Shown here one piece after another: positions 5,771 to 7,142 of a stretch of DNA of 7,142 nt; position 1 is the stretch's first letter, and each line of letters starts with the position of its first letter. The translations under genes were made by a program, and so were the position numbers. This DNA comes from an uncultured Sulfurovum sp. Lineage in GTDB: Bacteria > Campylobacterota > Campylobacteria > Campylobacterales > Sulfurovaceae. Where the stretch lies: contig CAMZLC010000180.1 of assembly GCA_947311605.1 (NCBI GenBank), positions 1 through 7,142 on the forward strand, in the 5' to 3' direction. The notes under the pieces are model-generated. The model saw only the letters and a program-made list of their open reading frames with translations. It made no database searches and was not told where the DNA came from.

Positions 5771-7142
5771 ATGATCAGAGTCTTTTGGGCGTGGTTCCTC
5801 TCTGTGGGAGTGTTGTGTGCCTCTATGAGCGAGACTCTCAATGGTATGCTGGCAAAAAATGGTATCAAGCCGGCACAGGCCAGCATCGTCATTCGCAATG
5901 CTAAAACAGGCAGTGTTCTGAGCAGCCTAAATGCCAATACCGTACGAAAACCTGCCTCTGTCATGAAAGTCTTGACTACCTACAGTGCCTTGTTGGCGCT
6001 TGGTACGCACTTTAGGTGGCCGACAAAGTTCTATTATCATGGAAGCTATCGAAAAGGGGTGATCCATGGTGACCTGATCATCAAAGCCTATGGTGACCCC
6101 ACGCTCTCAAGTAGAGATATCCCCCGAATCGTCCGAAGGCTCAAATCTATAGGCATCAAGAGCGTGACTGGTGATATCGTGATAGACCGAAGCTTTTTTG
6201 ATGTAGGGGATAAGGTCACCTCTGGCTTTGACAGGCACAGGTTTAGCGAATACAATGCAATGCCGGATGCATTGATGTTCGATGACCACCTCAGTACGAT
6301 CATTGTCAAGCCCAAGGGCAACAGAATCGAAGCGTACAAATCGATCCAGGACAGAAGCTATACGGTAGTAAACAATATCAGGCCTTCCAACAAAAGCTGT
6401 ACAGGCAACAGGGTCTGGCCCAGAGTTTTGGTCAACACAGAGGGGGCACTGCCGCGCGTGACACTCTCCGGTACGATGTCGCTCAGATGTAGACCAAGAT
6501 ATGTCAAAAAACTGGTAACCCATGCGTATCAGAGTTTCTATTATGCCCTGAGTGCAGAGATGACCAGAAGAGGGATGGCATTTCATGGTAGTCTACAGCT
6601 GGCAAAAATGCCCGAGGGTGCCAGGGCGCTTTTTACCCACTATGCAAGACCCTTGATCGATATCGTTGCCAAGACCAATAAAAAAAGCAACAATCTGTAC
6701 GCCAGACATCTGTTGCTGCTGCTTGGCGCCAAGCACTATGGTGCTCCGGCTACAGAGCAGAAGGGAAGAAGCGCAGTCAAAGAGATACTCAGAGGTGTAG
6801 GGGCGATGAAAAGCAGCAGTACCCATCTGGATAATGGCTGCGGCCTTTCACGCAGCGCCCGCCTCACAGCCAGCACACTTTCTGATGTGCTGCAGAGTGC
6901 CAATGGACGCTATGGAGCACAGTGGAGGAGGGCGCTCTCCATTGCAGGTGTGGATGGCACGATCAGAAGGCGGTTTGAGCGCAGTATCGCCAAAGGCCGT
7001 GCATGGATGAAGACCGGTACGCTCAAGGATGCCAAAAATATTGCGGGGTATGTGCGCTCCAAAACGTCGAAGAGACTCTATACCGTGGTCATTCTGTACA
7101 ACGGCAGAGAAAAATGGAAGGGCAGTGCCCTGCAAAACCAAA
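5771..7142 (+). CDS. dacB: D-alanyl-D-alanine carboxypeptidase/endopeptidase, PBP4 family S13 (3' end outside window)
   Basis: A periplasmic penicillin-binding protein that trims D-Ala from peptidoglycan stem peptides and can cut cross-links. At least 457 codons are present and the stop lies beyond the window, probably within about 20 codons. A signal peptide is visible at residues 1-17 (one Arg, then a hydrophobic core), with likely cleavage near LCA/S. All three active-site motifs are present: SVMK (63-66, catalytic Ser63 and Lys66), SNN (306-308) and KTG (414-416). The long insert between the first two motifs is typical of S13 enzymes. The family block usually written DGSGLSR appears here as DNGCGLSR (354-361), with Cys357 in place of Ser. 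The start ATG 5771 has AGGAGA (5757-5762) eight bases upstream, overlapping the end of the previous gene. The gap to the C-S lyase is two bases, so the genes are very likely cotranscribed. Confidence 0.94.
   Translation, partial: MIRVFWAWFLSVGVLCASMSETLNGMLAKNGIKPAQASIVIRNAKTGSVLSSLNANTVRKPASVMKVLTTYSALLALGTHFRWPTKFYYHGSYRKGVIHGDLIIKAYGDPTLSSRDIPRIVRRLKSIGIKSVTGDIVIDRSFFDVGDKVTSGFDRHRFSEYNAMPDALMFDDHLSTIIVKPKGNRIEAYKSIQDRSYTVVNNIRPSNKSCTGNRVWPRVLVNTEGALPRVTLSGTMSLRCRPRYVKKLVTHAYQSFYYALSAEMTRRGMAFHGSLQLAKMPEGARALFTHYARPLIDIVAKTNKKSNNLYARHLLLLLGAKHYGAPATEQKGRSAVKEILRGVGAMKSSSTHLDNGCGLSRSARLTASTLSDVLQSANGRYGAQWRRALSIAGVDGTIRRRFERSIAKGRAWMKTGTLKDAKNIAGYVRSKTSKRLYTVVILYNGREKWKGSALQNQ

Noticed and set aside
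6107..6586. Minus-strand 159-codon frame opposite dacB
   Set aside because: It is antisense to the PBP4 coding region between its SxxK and SxN motifs and has no start signal or known domain.
1..7142. CRISPR array, tRNA, insertion sequence or integrase
   Set aside because: No regularly spaced repeats, cloverleaf-like sequence, transposase or recombinase motifs were seen in either strand.

Overview
The window looks like a chromosomal piece from a Campylobacterota bacterium, most likely a Sulfurovum-like member. The reasons are the secF-type gene followed by a small four-helix membrane protein gene, the -35-less promoters with TAnAAT -10 boxes, and flanking genes of moderate GC. The species assignment is inference from gene content and sequence style. 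No rRNA or other marker gene is present.

Layout, all genes on the + strand: (1) 1-432, the C-terminal 143 codons of SecF. (2) 511-4218 (open from 448), a single very long gene for a fused restriction-modification enzyme. It has an N-terminal PD-(D/E)XK nuclease, a central gamma-class N6-adenine methyltransferase, and a C-terminal HsdS-like part with two target recognition domains. This is the type IIG/IIB architecture known from AloI, PpiI, TstI and CjeI. (3) 4265-4603, a small membrane protein (DUF6394-like). (4) 4605-5768, a PatB/MalY-type PLP-dependent C-S lyase. (5) 5771-7142, a D-Ala-D-Ala carboxypeptidase/endopeptidase of the PBP4 (DacB, S13) family, cut by the window end a little before its stop. 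Genes 3 to 5 are separated by 1-2 bases and probably form one operon from a promoter at about 4235-4242. There is no gene-free stretch above 300 bases.

The restriction-modification gene is the accessory element. It is much richer in A+T than its neighbours and sits alone between secF and a gene that is normally close to secF in this phylum. No integrase, transposase or tRNA accompanies it. Its two recognition domains are joined by duplicated helical segments, still visible as an imperfect 57-base direct repeat. The first recognition domain is markedly more AT-rich than the rest, which suggests domain exchange. A run of nine A lies exactly where the catalytic part meets the recognition part. 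I do not see an undescribed multi-gene system. The strongest candidate for follow-up is the specificity and possible switching of this one-protein restriction-modification enzyme.
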